64,000 nt of DNA, from NCBI GenBank assembly GCA_033398695.1, contig CM065804.1, forward strand, positions 7,673,001-7,737,000, given 5' to 3'. Below, piece after piece: positions 20,745 to 32,269 of the stretch. Source of the stretch: Orobanche coerulescens. Taxonomy: Eukaryota; Streptophyta; Magnoliopsida; Lamiales; Orobanchaceae. Every line of letters begins with the position of its first letter. Position 1 is the stretch's first letter. The notes under the pieces are model-generated. The model had not been told where the DNA came from, did no database searches, and saw only the letters and a list, made by a program, of their open reading frames with translations. A program made the position numbers and the translations under genes.

Positions 20745-21380
20745 CTCCCCCTTGTGCCTAGTCTACAAGCGCATGTCATGTTGCCTCGTTAAAACCTCGT
20801 CAAGCAAAAACCCAGTGGGAAAAATGTCTTGATCGTAGGGAAAAGAGTACAACATCTAGACACATCAAGTTTAGACTTCGTCCTTTGAATCTATCCTCTC
20901 ATATGATCGTTACATTTGATCATAGCGCTACTAAGGTGACCATTCCATCGATCCCTAAAGCCGTACATCTTGTTACCTCGTTAAAAACCTTTCCAAGTGA
21001 TAAAAACCCTGTGGGAAAAATGATCCTTGGAAGGAAAAGAGTATAACGTACGGTGTGGATGTAAGACTCCCCCTCAAGTCTACATCTCCCCCTGATTTGT
21101 ACATCAATCAAGTAGTTGTTGCCTCATTAAAAACTTCGCCAAGTAACAAAACTCAATGGGATAAAATGAACCTTGGTCAAAGAAAAGAGTACAACACATG
21201 TGATTAAGTTTCTTTATAATCATCATTTCCTTGTGATCTTTACATCAATCTCGGAAGTTGGAAAACTCTAAAGCTCCCCCTAATGCTTACATTCACATAT
21301 CGTTGCCTCGTTAAAAACCTTGCCAAGTAACAAAATCCAGTGGGAAAAATAAACCTTGGTCTAAGGAAAAGAGTGCAACA
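20745..21380 (-). repeat. Copia B 3' cassettes: four copies of the ~70-bp motif
   Basis: Copies at about 20780-20855, 20970-21050, 21118-21197 and 21302-21382 keep GCCTCGTTAAAAACC, AGTGGGAAAAA, CCTTGG and AAAAGAGTACAAC. CTCCCCCT tracts occur at about 20744, 21067, 21087 and 21274. One more copy than in element A. Confidence 0.8.
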
Positions 21381-21489
21381 TATGTAAGTATGTTCCATTA
21401 TATCTCACATATTTCCCGTTATGATCATTCCATCAATCAAGGGGATTTACAAGTTACATTATTTTCATAAATCAACCGCTAGTTCCTCA

Positions 21490-22533
21490 CAAGTGTAGAA
21501 TGATAGTTCTTAATCATGCACACTCACGGACTGATTCATGCAAAGCAATAATCATGTCGTGAAGGAGGTAGCCAAGAGGGGCTTGCTTAGTTGATTTCCA
21601 AGACATAAGCAATTCATACCAACACATACTTTATGGTAGTTGCTTCGGCACCAGCATTTACTTTAGCATTTGCCTTTTCGTAAGCAGCTTCCTTTGCCTA
21701 CTTGTAGGGAAAGAATAGTCCCAAGTCAATGGTTTCTTTTAAGTATCAGAAGATATTCTTGATACCATTCCATTGATGTTGCGTCGATGCTGAACTAAAT
21801 CTAGTCAGCGAGTTAACTGAGGAGTGATATCAGGTCGTGTACATTGAGCTAAGTACAATAATGCGCTATTGCACTCATGTAGGGAATTTCAGCTCCCAAA
21901 GCTCTTCGTCACTTTTCTTTAGACGAAATGGATCTTTCATTTGCATCCAAATGTTTGACCTATCATGGGGTGCTAGTCGGGTTTACCTTGTCCATGTTAA
22001 AGTGCATCAGAAACTTCTGGACATAGGAAGACCGGTGGAATGAATTCCACAAACTCGATGTCTAAGTCAATGCCTCGACAGAACCGAGTTTTCCCAAGAT
22101 TTTTCATCTCAAACTCAGTTTTCAAGTATCCGGTGGTTTCTCTTATTTCATCAAGACCGATTATGTTCATGTCATCGACATACATTGCGATGTGAATCCG
22201 GATCTTATTTGTGAAGACGCAGGGACACATTTCATCGTTCTTATATCCCTTCCTAATCAAGTATTCACTTAGACGGTTATACCACATCCTTCCGGATTGT
22301 TTCAAACCGTAAAGCGATCGTTTCAAACGAACTGAATACGCACTCCGTGGTCTGGAGTTACTTGATTTGGGTAGTGAAATGTCATAGGGCACTTCCGTAT
22401 ATATCTCCGTATCTAGATCCCCATAGAGATACGTAGTAACCACATCTATTGGTTGTATTTCCAGTCCCTCAGAAATTACTAAGCTAATCAAATAGCGGAA
22501 CGTATATGTGGGAGTACATTTCCTCGTAATCAA
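21490..22533 (-). pseudogene. Copia B RT and RNase H remnants
   Basis: The best-preserved piece (21997-22533) reads RYLISLVISEGLEIQPIDVV, YLYGDLDTEIYTEVPYDI, LKRSLYGLKQSGRMWYNRL and IAMYVDDMNIIG. The YVDD active site is intact here, unlike A. Downstream RNase H is only recognisable in scraps with many indels. This piece also shows the RT residues lost at the LINE insertion in A. Confidence 0.85.
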
Positions 22534-22599
22534 TTCCAGGGCATTGTGAGAAGCATTACTTCATGAACCTTGTACATTAGGACTCTACTATTCTCACTA

Positions 22600-24400
22600 T
22601 GATTTACGACAAAGGTTCGATTATGTCCTTCAGGCTTTACACTTGGTTAGGTTAGCACTACCTACACCAAATACCTGTCTCATGTCGGAGAATCTAGTCC
22701 TACCTGGAATGTTTGTCTTACAGGCCTATCAACTCTATGTTGATTTCATCCAACTGAGCGAGGTTCGACATCATCGTACTTTATGATTCATGACATGTCA
22801 TCAAAGTGGGTGGTTGATCAGGCCACACCCTCATAATTTCATCGAGATTCTTGATTTTCTGAATCGTATCTTCGGGGCGTCCCCCTCGTCATGATTCATG
22901 GACATAATAAAATCAAGCATGATCTCATGAAACGAGCTCATTGATGGTTAACATGTGAAGTTGTGTCATACTCTACCTCTTACTTGGGTGAGTATTTAGT
23001 CGAACCATGTGGCTTCCACCTCTTCCTTCGCAGGGAGCCACGACCTCAACCACACCTCCACCAAGTGCGGTTGCATCACCCGGTTCATTGGTGATGTGCC
23101 CCTTGGAGGGGACTTCTAACCTTACAGGCACATTTCCAGCTGTAATGTGAGATCTTGTCACTTGAACGATATCAGTAAATGCATCAGGCATCGAATCTGC
23201 TACATCCTGAAAATCGAGTGTTCTTTGTGCTTCACGGTAACATTGTGAAGTTCGGGGATCATAATGAGACAAAGTGGAGACATCATGACAATTCCTGTCG
23301 TTCCCCGAGAAATTACGTTTTCTCTCCTCCCCCTAACGACGGGAAGGTTGTCTCATTAAAGTGACAATCCGCAAATCGTGCGGTAAAGAGATCATTGTGA
23401 AGGTTTCAAATAGCGGATAAACGTCTGGAGATTCTTATCCAACGTGAATACTTAATCGTTTCTAAAGACCGATGCGTTGTGGGGCGCAGAAGGCACATAT
23501 AATGCGTAACCAAATATGCGCAATTGGCACTCAAGTCCGTCTGGGTCCAAATTATAAAAATCAGGTTATCCAGTTACCAACTGGTACGCATAGACTAATT
23601 GATTAGCAAAAGGTCTAAGAGTGAACGATTTAAGTAAAGTTGCGTGCGATATTGCATAATCCCAGGCAAAAAAATATGCTAATTGGTGCGCATAACCAAT
23701 GACATAATCACCATACATATTCTTTCGAAGGTGTTTTATGTGAGACCGTTTACATATGCACATGGGACGAGATACTATTCATTGATCTCTATCATGCAAT
23801 AAACATCAAATACTTTTTGATGTGAACTCTCCAACATCATCGAGTCCTTTAGATGTGATAAGGGAGGTGAGTCCTTATAAATTATCTTGGAAGTTCTGCA
23901 GCAGTTTGAGTGGACAGGAGAGCGACATGTGACCAATATGTCGGAGAATCCATCAAAACCATCAATACGTAAGTGGTCCGCATATTAGGTGGATGGATCC
24001 ACAAATTTCTCCTTATATTCAGCGTAAGAATGGAATGTTTGCTTTTCTTTCTTTAGCATAGGAAGGTCTCGCTCCTACTTTGGCTAAAGAGCAGGCTTTG
24101 CAACACTAACTGGTGGGCATTTGATATGCATCTGGTTCTTTGGATGACATAACACGATTAACGTCAACATTGTGCTTTATATTGAGTTGTTGCCACATTT
24201 TCACTCGAAAAGTAATGATGTTCGTACAGGTTCTTTAGTATACATATCATCATACTTCGACCAGGATGACCTAGTCTATCGTGCCAAAGCCTATATGAGT
24301 CTATGTCCCAAAGTACATTGTTGGTGACAACATAGGTTTTGAAAAACCTAATAGTAGTGAGGTACAGTCCACTAGATTGACTCATCAGTTATTCTAAAAT
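22600..24400 (-). pseudogene. Copia B integrase and protease region remnants
   Basis: Scraps align to A: MPDAFTDIVQVTRSHITAGN (near 23190), a YAYQLVTG piece (23566-23763) and LYLTTIRFFKTYVVTNN with LWHDRLGHPGRSMMI (24164-24385). Frames are broken every 100-300 bp. The catalytic D-D-E set cannot be reconstructed from what is visible. Confidence 0.75.
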
Positions 24401-24608
24401 GCGTATACGTCCACATTCATTAGAATAAAAGACTGTATTCCATTCTCACAGTGGGTTTCGATCTGGAAACCATTGCTACGTATATTATTGAAGTCAAGTA
24501 AGGTTCGAAGGGCTCTAGGTGCATACAGAGTATTGGTAACTTGTAATTGAGTGCCATTTAGGCATCAAAAATTGAGGTAATGCTCAATTTTCACAGTCAC
24601 CCAATCAT

Positions 24609-24741
24609 GAATAGAAGCCTAAATCTAAGAACATTCAAGTTCTACTCGATTGAATAAGTCAATCCGAGGTTTGGCAGGCGACTTATTCAATGAATAGAAG
24701 CCTAAATCTAAGAACATTCAAGTTCTACTCGATTCATTCCT
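24609..24741. repeat. 89-bp-period duplication inside Copia B
   Basis: The block TGAATAGAAGCCTAAATC...TCTACTCGATT occurs at 24609-24652 and again at 24698-24741, with the intervening 45 bp single-copy. It lies at the protease start and is absent from A. Confidence 0.75.
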
Positions 24742-24959
24742 TAGAAAAGATTGAAATTTCGAACCATAAGCATTCAAGCAATATTCAGTACTTCGAAATA
24801 AAGCTAAGAATATAACGTAAGCAATATTAATATCTTGTTCGTGAAACAACATTGCATCACGCCATTATTGAAAATAAAACACCAACACAGTCGTCTTGAA
24901 GCAACTATACCAAATGTAAACGAGAAAGTAAACACAATACTATGATTCAGTCTATAGAC

Positions 24960-25960
24960 TGTGGCTCGTATGACTCAATTCTACGATTGGTGACTGTGAA
25001 AATTGACATAGGGGGACTTGTCTAGATCATATTCCTTCATATTGTGAGTTCTTCTTTCTTTGGACTCTCTATATTTCTTGTAGTGAGATGCGACTTGCTT
25101 GCTTGCATGGCAGTTCTTGTACCATGTCCAGCATCTCCACAGCGATAGCACGGTTCATTGCTAACTCGAGCCTTAGAGGCGATAAAATGGGTAGGTGCTA
25201 TTTGGTTCCCTTAGCTAGTAGAGCCAGGAGCACGAAGTCTTCGCATTACATTGGAAGAACCCCCACGTTCTTGACCACGAAGCCTATCATGTCCAGTCCC
25301 CTATTCATTGGGGTAGTTTCCATCCTTCACTTTGCCATAATTGGCCTAGGGAATTTTCGTTGTCCCAACGGGCCTGACATTACTTCTCACTAACACTTCG
25401 TTATGCCTCTCAGCTACTTGCAGTTGGTTGATTAGCTTACTGAAGGTAGTGATGCGTTTATTATCATACTCCAGCCTATACTGGTTCGTTAGTATAAGAG
25501 CGGAAGTAGGGAAGGTGAAAAAAGTTTTATGGATCATGTCATCTTCTGTGATGTCCTTTCCACAGAAATTTAGGCGTGCCTTGAGAGAGCATATCTGTGT
25601 TGAAATCGTTGATCCGTTTAATTTCAAGCAAGCGGATTTCATTCCACTGCACGATCAGTTCTGGGAGCAAAGTACACATGTTCCCAAATCGGCCCTTAAG
25701 GGCATCCCACAGTTCTTTGAGGGATTTTCAACTGTAGATATTTCCATCTCAAGCTCGGTTGGATGTGTACCTAAGGAATATAAGTACACTCGCTTTTATC
25801 TTATCAGACGGTACTTGGTCTGTGGTGTTAAGGGGCGTACCACTATATTCTTTAGTGATAAATGTGGTCTCGACGTAGGAGACCCATCTATGGTACTCAA
25901 ACCCTTTTGAGTCCAAGATGTCAAATTTGAGGCGAGTTGGATCATCTATCTTAATACAAG
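24960..25960 (-). pseudogene. Copia B gag remnants
   Basis: Pieces at 25346-25642 (ARLNFCGKDITEDDMIHKTF, SALILTNQYRLEYDNKRITT) and 25749-25997 (IDDPTRLKFDILDSKGFEYH) match gag of A. The zinc-knuckle region near 25110-25160 is still recognisable at DNA level. Several frameshifts. Confidence 0.8.
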
Positions 25961-26099
25961 AAAAAAAAAAGGAAAATGATTTTTCACAGTATATCATGAG
26001 TACTTTTCATGATAAAATTTTCAATAATGGGAGCGTTATTATTTTTCGGAACCAAGATATGATCAAAATTACTTTCGATGCTATTGAGGATTACCAATG

Positions 26100-27371
26100 A
26101 AATTACTTTATCACGGTTCGAGTTGATATAGGCAGTAGAAATAAGTCCTCTAGGTTCTACTAATGATGAACCTAATGCACATGCCATAACTAACGATGCA
26201 TACAAAGTATATATATAATTATAGATATAATCACATAGCCCTATGAATATATCTATACACGTATAAATACAGTCAAAGAGGTATCTTATGCCACAATAAT
26301 TATTAATTCATGTGAATTAGTTTTAATTGAAGTTGCTTAAGCAATTTATTTTAATTTAATTAAAGTTATTAATGGATCATGCTTTAATTGATTTAATAGG
26401 TATAAATAAATTCAGAGTATAATATGCAATCAAAGTAATTAAAGCATGTAAAACCGCGCACGTTACAAATAGTAGGGTTATTCGGATTACAGACTTACAT
26501 GCGAAAGACACGATTCTTTCACAAGCATACCATCAATTTGTTTAGTAAATTGCATCTTCGTTCCAATCATCGTTTGGATCGTCTTAATACCTTGCAAAAC
26601 ATGAAAAAAGGTTAAATTTATACTACCTCTTTAATAAGAATAATTTAATTAATTTATTTGCATTTGTAAACAACGTATTTAAATTAATTCGTCCCTTTTA
26701 TTTTTCATTTTTTTTTTGTGAACCCAAGTGAATTAGGCCCAATTGATTGATTCCTTCCTATCCTTCCATCTGCAAGAGTCAGGCCCAACTTGAAAAGCAG
26801 AGGAAGACCAGAAGTTTGGCGGCCAACTTGCGGTGAGACTCGTTCCGTCTGAATCTGGTGTCTGCGTTGGGAGGGCGGACCGGGCTCTGAACTTGCGAAC
26901 GGACTGTTTGGGGAGACGAGCGGGTCTGTAGGTGGGAGAAGCTAGTAGTTCGCGTTGAAGAAGACGAACCATCTTTCAAGACCTTTCCCAGCGGCTAGGG
27001 TTTGCTGGCGGCGGGTCGGAAGATCGAATCTTCTTGTTGCAGAAGAAGGAGAAGACGGCGGCCGCGACATCGAGGCGGGTATGAGATCTGGATTGAGCGG
27101 GGGTGACGATCTGTTCCGATGGTTAGGGATTTCGGGTCGGGGCGACTGACCAGAGTTGGTCGCGATGGAGGGGATGACGGGAGCAATCGACTAGGTCAGG
27201 GAGGTCGACTATTAAGCGATTTGCAGAGATGGTGGAGGCGGCCGATCTAGGGTTTGCAGACGGCGGCGGTGTACAGAAAAAAATCTGATTTTTCGTTTTT
27301 TTTTTTCGGAATTTTTCAGAAAATCGGGGGATTTTTCTGTTCGCTCCGTTGGGAACTACGTGCTGATAACG
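26100..27371 (-). other. Copia B 5' leader with GC-rich segment and PBS-like site
   Basis: Follows the leader of A at both ends, but contains a GC-rich block (about 26740-27270) with overlapping short ORFs on both strands and no recognisable protein. The PBS-like CGTTATCAGCAC is at 27360-27371. Element A has only about 200 bp of GGGTCGGG-rich sequence at this place. Confidence 0.55.
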
Positions 27372-27552
27372 TATTGAAGGGAAAATAACTTGAGACAGAA
27401 AGTAGAGGGCAAAAGTGTTGTTGTTGTATTATTCCATTGATGAGCTCCCTTTAAATAGGGAGAAATACATACAAACAGGCCTTAGCCAAACCCTAACTAG
27501 GAAAGCCCATAAATTAAGACTTAGGCACACAATGGGTATTATTCCTTTAATA
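27372..27552 (-). repeat. 5' LTR of Copia B
   Basis: 181 bp. Differs from the 3' LTR (20564-20744) at a modest number of positions and carries the same GTTGTTGTTG insertion relative to element A. Confidence 0.92.
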
Positions 27553-27705
27553 TTTTCCAATATTTTACTACCTTAATTAATGATATTCACATCAATGATC
27601 GAAATCTTTTTTATTAATATTTTTCCGTGGGATATCCAAAAACGAAGACATGACACAAGTTGAACCAAAGGAAAATCAGAAAACAATAAATGAAAAAATC
27701 ATTCA

Positions 27706-27819
27706 CAAAAAAAAAAAAAAAAAAAAATGAACTTTCAGTTGCACAAAATCTCCGATTTTATAGGAACGATACAACCTTCTATATGTACCGTGTACGTATC
27801 TTCCTAACCCCCCCCCCCC

Positions 27820-27858
<39 letters not shown>

Positions 27859-27975
27859 CATTATAAACCCTCATCAACTTACAGTTCTCTTTGCAACCAG
27901 ACGTGTAAAAGGTATGTTGAAACTCTAACTTCAATTTGTTTAACACACACACACACACATACATGTGTGTGTGTA
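27706..27975. repeat. Cluster of microsatellites
   Basis: An A-run at about 27708-27727, then a compound C(n)-(AC)n-(AT)n tract at about 27809-27859, then (AC)n and (GT)n at about 27943-27974. The DNA between 27553 and 28158 is otherwise unremarkable. Confidence 0.95.
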
Positions 27976-28158
27976 GAAATAGAGTATTCATCAATAATTC
28001 CTGAAAGGGTTTAATTGATTACTCTTTTCTATTTGTTTGAATGTGTTCTTACTATGTTTGTAGTACAAATTTGTTCTTAACTTTATATATTCCAATTTGT
28101 CTGAAAAATAAAACTAAATATTTTTATTGTTTTTCATCTAATTATTAAGGAAATAATA

Positions 28159-28437
28159 ATGGCATCAGATTCAGAAGCCACCAATCTCAAGAGAAGAGAA
28201 TGCGGCAGCCGCAGCCATGTGAAGAATCTTAATAATCTTGAAGGCGGAGGCGGAAATACGGAAAGCCGGAAGTGGTCGCCTCTTCTCGAAGGCATAGTAA
28301 CGGAACTTTCGCCGAATTCCAGATTTGATGAGAGAGCGGTGAAGATTATCGATGACCACATCGACAATCACGTCCTTTATGGTAAGGGCAAAAGCCGATT
28401 GCCCGTCTTCGAAGAGTTGTGTAGAGAAAAGGAATAA
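28159..28437 (+). CDS. Small ORF with H2B-like histone-fold segment
   Basis: 92 codons from ATG 28159 to TAA. I did not recognise it outright. Residues about 45-75 (LLEGIVTELSPNSRFDERAV, then KIIDDHIDNHV) line up by eye with the alpha1-loop-alpha2 part of histone H2B: Pro-x-x-x-hydrophobic, then Ala-hydrophobic-x-Ile, then Ile-Asp/Asn. The N-terminus is Ser/Arg/Gly-rich and the C-terminal helix of H2B is missing. It sits alone between Copia B and AT-rich debris, with a TATATATT about 70 bp upstream. It could be a divergent histone-like gene, a truncated pseudogene or chance. Confidence 0.35.
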   Translation: MASDSEATNLKRRECGSRSHVKNLNNLEGGGGNTESRKWSPLLEGIVTELSPNSRFDERAVKIIDDHIDNHVLYGKGKSRLPVFEELCREKE

Positions 28438-28439
28438 AC

Positions 28440-29530
28440 ACATTTTGTTTGATGAAAGAATTTGATAGATTTATGTTGATTAAAGTACATTTCATGTTGT
28501 TGATCATTGATCCTTTACCTATATGTCCTTTTTGATCATTGATCCTTTATTATATGCCCTTTTTTTGTTATCATTGACGGATTGCATGTAAGGCACTATG
28601 TAGAACTGGAAATTAAACCAAGTTATTCGATACTTGATTCGAGCTCGATTGGTAAAAAATTCGTTTACAACGGACCATGCTTGAACACAATTTTTTGTTT
28701 GATAAGATATTGAGCTCAGTACGGATTCAGCTCGATTTGAATGAATATTGTAAAATGCATTTAAAAAATCAAACTATTTGAATTCCTTTCCTGTTCAGCT
28801 CTATTTGAGCTTGTTTCGATTATTTGTCAAATCAGGCTTAAATAAAGCATTTGAAAATCGATAAAATTTCAAACAAATTTGAACATATATACATTTTGTT
28901 CGGTTGGGTTGATATTTTACCTATGTTTGAATTTGATTTGATGATTAATCGAATTTGATAATATGTTTGTATCCATATTTTGATGGTCCATAGTACTTTC
29001 AATATTCTTCTCAATCCCTAATTAGAAGTGAGGTTAAGGTTCAAACTCAGTCCTCCATTTCATCACGGTAAAGATTTTATATTGTGCAATTGTATTCTCA
29101 TAAGTTATAGTTTTGTCTAATGGTGGGATCGGGCCGGGTTGAGCCGAGGTTTTTGAAAGTATAGACCCTGTTTGGATTTGGCTTGAGCTTCGGGCTTTTC
29201 AAAATAGGATAAGTTGCGGTGTTTTCAATTTTCTCGGGGTTTTAAAGGCATTTTTGGATTTTTCGAGCTTTTCGGGGACGTTTCAGAAAAATCGTCACAC
29301 GAGACACGACCTATAAACCGGGCCTTTTCGGGCTTTCGAGCTTTCTAAAATTGAGATTCAAACCCGGTTCGAAAATTCTAGTTCCAAGTCAGGTTCCGTT
29401 CGAGCCCTGTTTACTTTTTTCGAAGGCCACGCTGTTCGAGTTCCGTCCCCAACTTTTTCAATCTGAGCTCTTGTTTTCGAGCCCCAAATTCCAGCATGAG
29501 TCCTCTTTTTTGCACCAGAACCAACTTAAA
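28440..29530. other. Intergenic with two possible hAT-like remnants
   Basis: Around 28590-28960 the sequence is rich in GAGCTCGATT-like words. Around 29114-29470 it is rich in GGGCCGGG, CGGGCTTTTC and TTCGAGC words after TGGTGGGATCGGGCC. Both look like arms of hAT MITEs, but paired ends and target duplications are not visible. Confidence 0.3.
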
Positions 29531-29533
29531 ATC

Positions 29534-30340
29534 ATACTGTGAAACAGTACCATGCATGAAAATCAATTGTAATTACGTTGTATTTTTTATATGATTATGT
29601 AATATACCAGTTCCGACTTCCGATACACCATGCATCATTTTTCACTGTAATTATGTGATACACCAAATTATGATTATATCGTATCTTCAATGTGATTATA
29701 TCATACATTTTTTGTGATTATACATTATTTGCGATTATACTAGTAACCGCAAGTACTGTATATATTAAACCATGCATCACGTATGTAAATATTTATAAGT
29801 TTAAAAATTAATCAGATACTGCTTGTAATTAAGTTAAACTTCATGGGTGTCCGCATGGGCAGTTCAACTGGTTCCTGGGTGGCAAATTGCTACAAGGACG
29901 CAGGTTCGAGTCCTGGCAGCCGCAGTGTGGGAGTTTTATCCCTTCAATGTGGGGATAGCTCATTGTGGGCACCAGGCACTGTTCCTCCCACCTAGTGGGC
30001 CGTTGAGTCACCATGATTTAATTCCTCCACCAATCCCTGTCGGACCGGGGTGGAGCCCTGTGGGCGAGGGATTTCGCCTTTTGCTACAAGTTAAATTTCA
30101 TAGATAGTTTTGTAGTTACCAATCTGCATGTTCCTAGATAACAAAACAAAAATATAAGGTCTGTTTGTTTTCCCTTAAATAGTCAAAAAAAATACCTACA
30201 GAGTTGCTTTCTGACTTATAAGTAACTTATAAGGTTACCAAACATACCCATAATTTTTTTTCTTCTTATAAAACTTCATTACAATGTTTTGCCCTCTGCA
30301 GATTTGTTTAAAGAACTCCCCCCATCCCCACCACCCCAAC
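29534..30340. repeat. Tandem duplication 2, copy 1 (with SINE)
   Basis: Starts near ACTGTGAAACAGTACCATGC and contains TATTTTTTATATGATTATG, CAAGTACTGTATAT, GCTTGTAATTAAGTTAAA, CATGTTCCTAGATAAC and ends near TTCATTACAATGTTTTGCCC. The same order occurs in copy 2. The SINE at 29845-30087 is absent from copy 2. Confidence 0.8.
29845..30087 (+). mobile_element. tRNA-derived SINE
   Basis: A 14-bp target duplication AAGTTAAA[C/T]TTCAT flanks it (29831-29844, 30088-30101). It has a pol III A-box-like GGGCAGTTCAACTGG near 29856 and a B box GGTTCGAGTCC at 29903-29913. The tail ends TTTTGCTAC without a long A-run. The paralogous site at about 39550-39570 is empty. Confidence 0.9.
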
Positions 30341-30396
30341 GGTCATATTGTGAAACATAATATACCATACATAATACATCAGTTATAATTACATTG

Positions 30397-30547
30397 TGTT
30401 ATAAACTTGAGAGAAAAAGAGATAAATTGGAAGAGAAGGAGAATAATGTGTGTATTCTTATGAGGGCCAAAAGCCTTTATTTATAGGTCCACATCTAGGG
30501 TTTCAGGGGTAGAAAGGTCATTCATTAATAATACATTAATTACAACA
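30397..30547 (-). repeat. 3' LTR of Copia C
   Basis: 151 bp, TGTTATAAAC to ATTACAACA, followed on plus by CTCCCCCTTG, the reverse of the purine tract. Confidence 0.9.
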
Positions 30548-30559
30548 CTCCCCCTTGAA

Positions 30560-31090
30560 TGACCATTAATACATGCTGCCTCATTAAAACCTTGTCGGAA
30601 AAACCCAGTGGGAAAAAACCCGATCGAAGGAAAAAGAGTACAACTACTCCCCCTGAAATCGATTACATAAGATCTTTGAGTTAACGCATTCCGATCTTGT
30701 GTACTAGTCTTCTGAATGTTGATGTTGGCAACGTCTTTGTGAATAAGTTCGCCAATTAATCACTTAAGTGAATATTTGATGTATCTACCTTTGAGATACA
30801 AGTGATATCGTCTTCATACAATACTTCCTCTTGAATATTATGATGTTCATGCCTCATCAAAACTCCTTCTAAAACCCCTGGGAAAAAACCGATAGAGAAA
30901 AAGAGTACACAGTATAAATTTGCTCATGTGTTGCATTGGTTGCCTCGTTAAAAACCTTAACTAAGAAAACCCCGTGGGAAAAAACTTAGAAAGGGAAAAA
31001 GAGTACAACCATTTGGTCTTCAGGACCTTTTGACCTTCAGGGTCGACATAATCTTCAAACTGATTTAAAAGTTATCACTTCTCCCCCTCA
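30560..31090 (-). repeat. Copia C 3' cassettes: three copies of the ~70-bp motif
   Basis: Copies at about 30571-30641, 30848-30912 and 30940-31010 share GCCTCATTAAAACC or GCCTCGTTAAAAACC, CC.GTGGGAAAAAA and GGGAAAAAGAGTACAAC. CTCCCCCT tracts are at about 30548, 30646 and 31081. The LTRs of C are unlike those of A and B, yet the cassette is shared. Confidence 0.8.
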
Positions 31091-31199
31091 AGATAACAAT
31101 CTTGCACTCCAATACCATGAATATAATTTTCATACATGGAGAGATTTAGTGAATAAATCTGCTAGATTATCATTATTGCTCTTTTGAAGCTCGTGTGGA

Positions 31200-31905
31200 A
31201 ATAAATTTCATCTTACTTGCCCAAACATTATATGCAACACATAAATGGAGAATATTTATCATCATAATAAATATGCAGTATGAGAACAAATATGAGATCA
31301 TAATCCCTAATAGCCACCAATATCGAATCTCGATCTCTTTCATGTAATAAACCAATATGGTTAACACCATTCCACATTCTCCTTCCTGGAGAAATATTAA
31401 ATTTTGCTAGCATGTTAACTTCAAATTGTATATCAGGCCTGATAATGTAATGCTTCAATAGCATACAAGTACGGAACTTCTGGTCCTCTTATATCTTTGT
31501 TATTTTCTTGAGATGTATATGAGTCGGTATCCACTTCAAGTGGTAAGACAACCTTTAGGTAGCTAAATGGATAAAAACTTTCCATCATATATGCTCGCTC
31601 TGCAAGTCGAGATAATACTAATACTTAGTTTTATCTAAGTTTTTCATTTTGAACTTGTCTTTAGACACGAGTTCAAATAATTCACATATATCCTCTTCAG
31701 GAGGAATTCACTTAGTCGGTTGATCCACCAGACTATTTCAAAATGTGTAAATATTTATAACTCAAAATAGTACATGTTGCGAATCTCATGTTCCTATTAC
31801 TTTAGGAACCTCAAGTCCGCCAGGGACTTTCATATAGATATTCGCGTCCAATGACCCATAGAAAAATGTGGTGATGACGTCACTAATTGAATATCTATAT
31901 TCATA
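31200..31905 (-). pseudogene. Copia C reverse transcriptase scraps
   Basis: Translations show GPEVPYLYAIEAL, RPDIQFEVNMLAKFN and RRMWNGVNHI (31360-31500), matching the RT/RNase H junction of Copia, and a YMKVPGGLEVP-like piece near 31800-31840. Frames are broken repeatedly. Several of these positions now coincide with perfect short inverted repeats (31377-31393, 31431-31444, 31813-31829). Confidence 0.75.
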
Positions 31906-32269
31906 ATAATTGTCATATGTATATTAAATAATGAAATATATTTTTTCAACGGGAGAATATGTTTCGGGTATGCGCTTAAACCCTTGATATGCTGATCTCG
32001 CTTATCTTTCACCACTTTATTTTATTCTGCGAGTTAAGCTCTGTCTCAATTGCTTATATTTTATTTAGTGCTTCAGGCACTCCACTAGCAATTGTTGAGA
32101 CACAAAGTGTTGTCGATAACTATCATTCCTATAAACAATTCTCCCATATTCACAAAGTCCATAACAACTTCAACAAAATCAAATATTAAACATTTCCCAT
32201 AACATTTAATTTGGTTGTTCCATAATCCCAATACTGTCATTATTTATTGCACGTGCAAATTAAGGTATT

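Larger units (their letters stand above)
20564..27552 (-). mobile_element. Ty1/Copia LTR retrotransposon B (decayed relative of A)
   Basis: LTRs at 20564-20744 and 27372-27552 (181 bp each) begin TATTGAAGGG and end CCTTTAACA or CCTTTAATA. TTTTC is duplicated on both sides (20559-20563, 27553-27557). The same PBS-like CGTTATCAGCAC and the purine tract are present. The internal order follows A, but small deletions and frameshifts leave no gene intact. Confidence 0.93.

Noticed and set aside
27779..27994. Frame with ICVCVCGGGG
   Set aside because: Translation of AC/AT/C microsatellites.
29850..29920. Functional tRNA gene
   Set aside because: The A and B boxes are those of a SINE with a target duplication; no complete cloverleaf or acceptor stem could be drawn.
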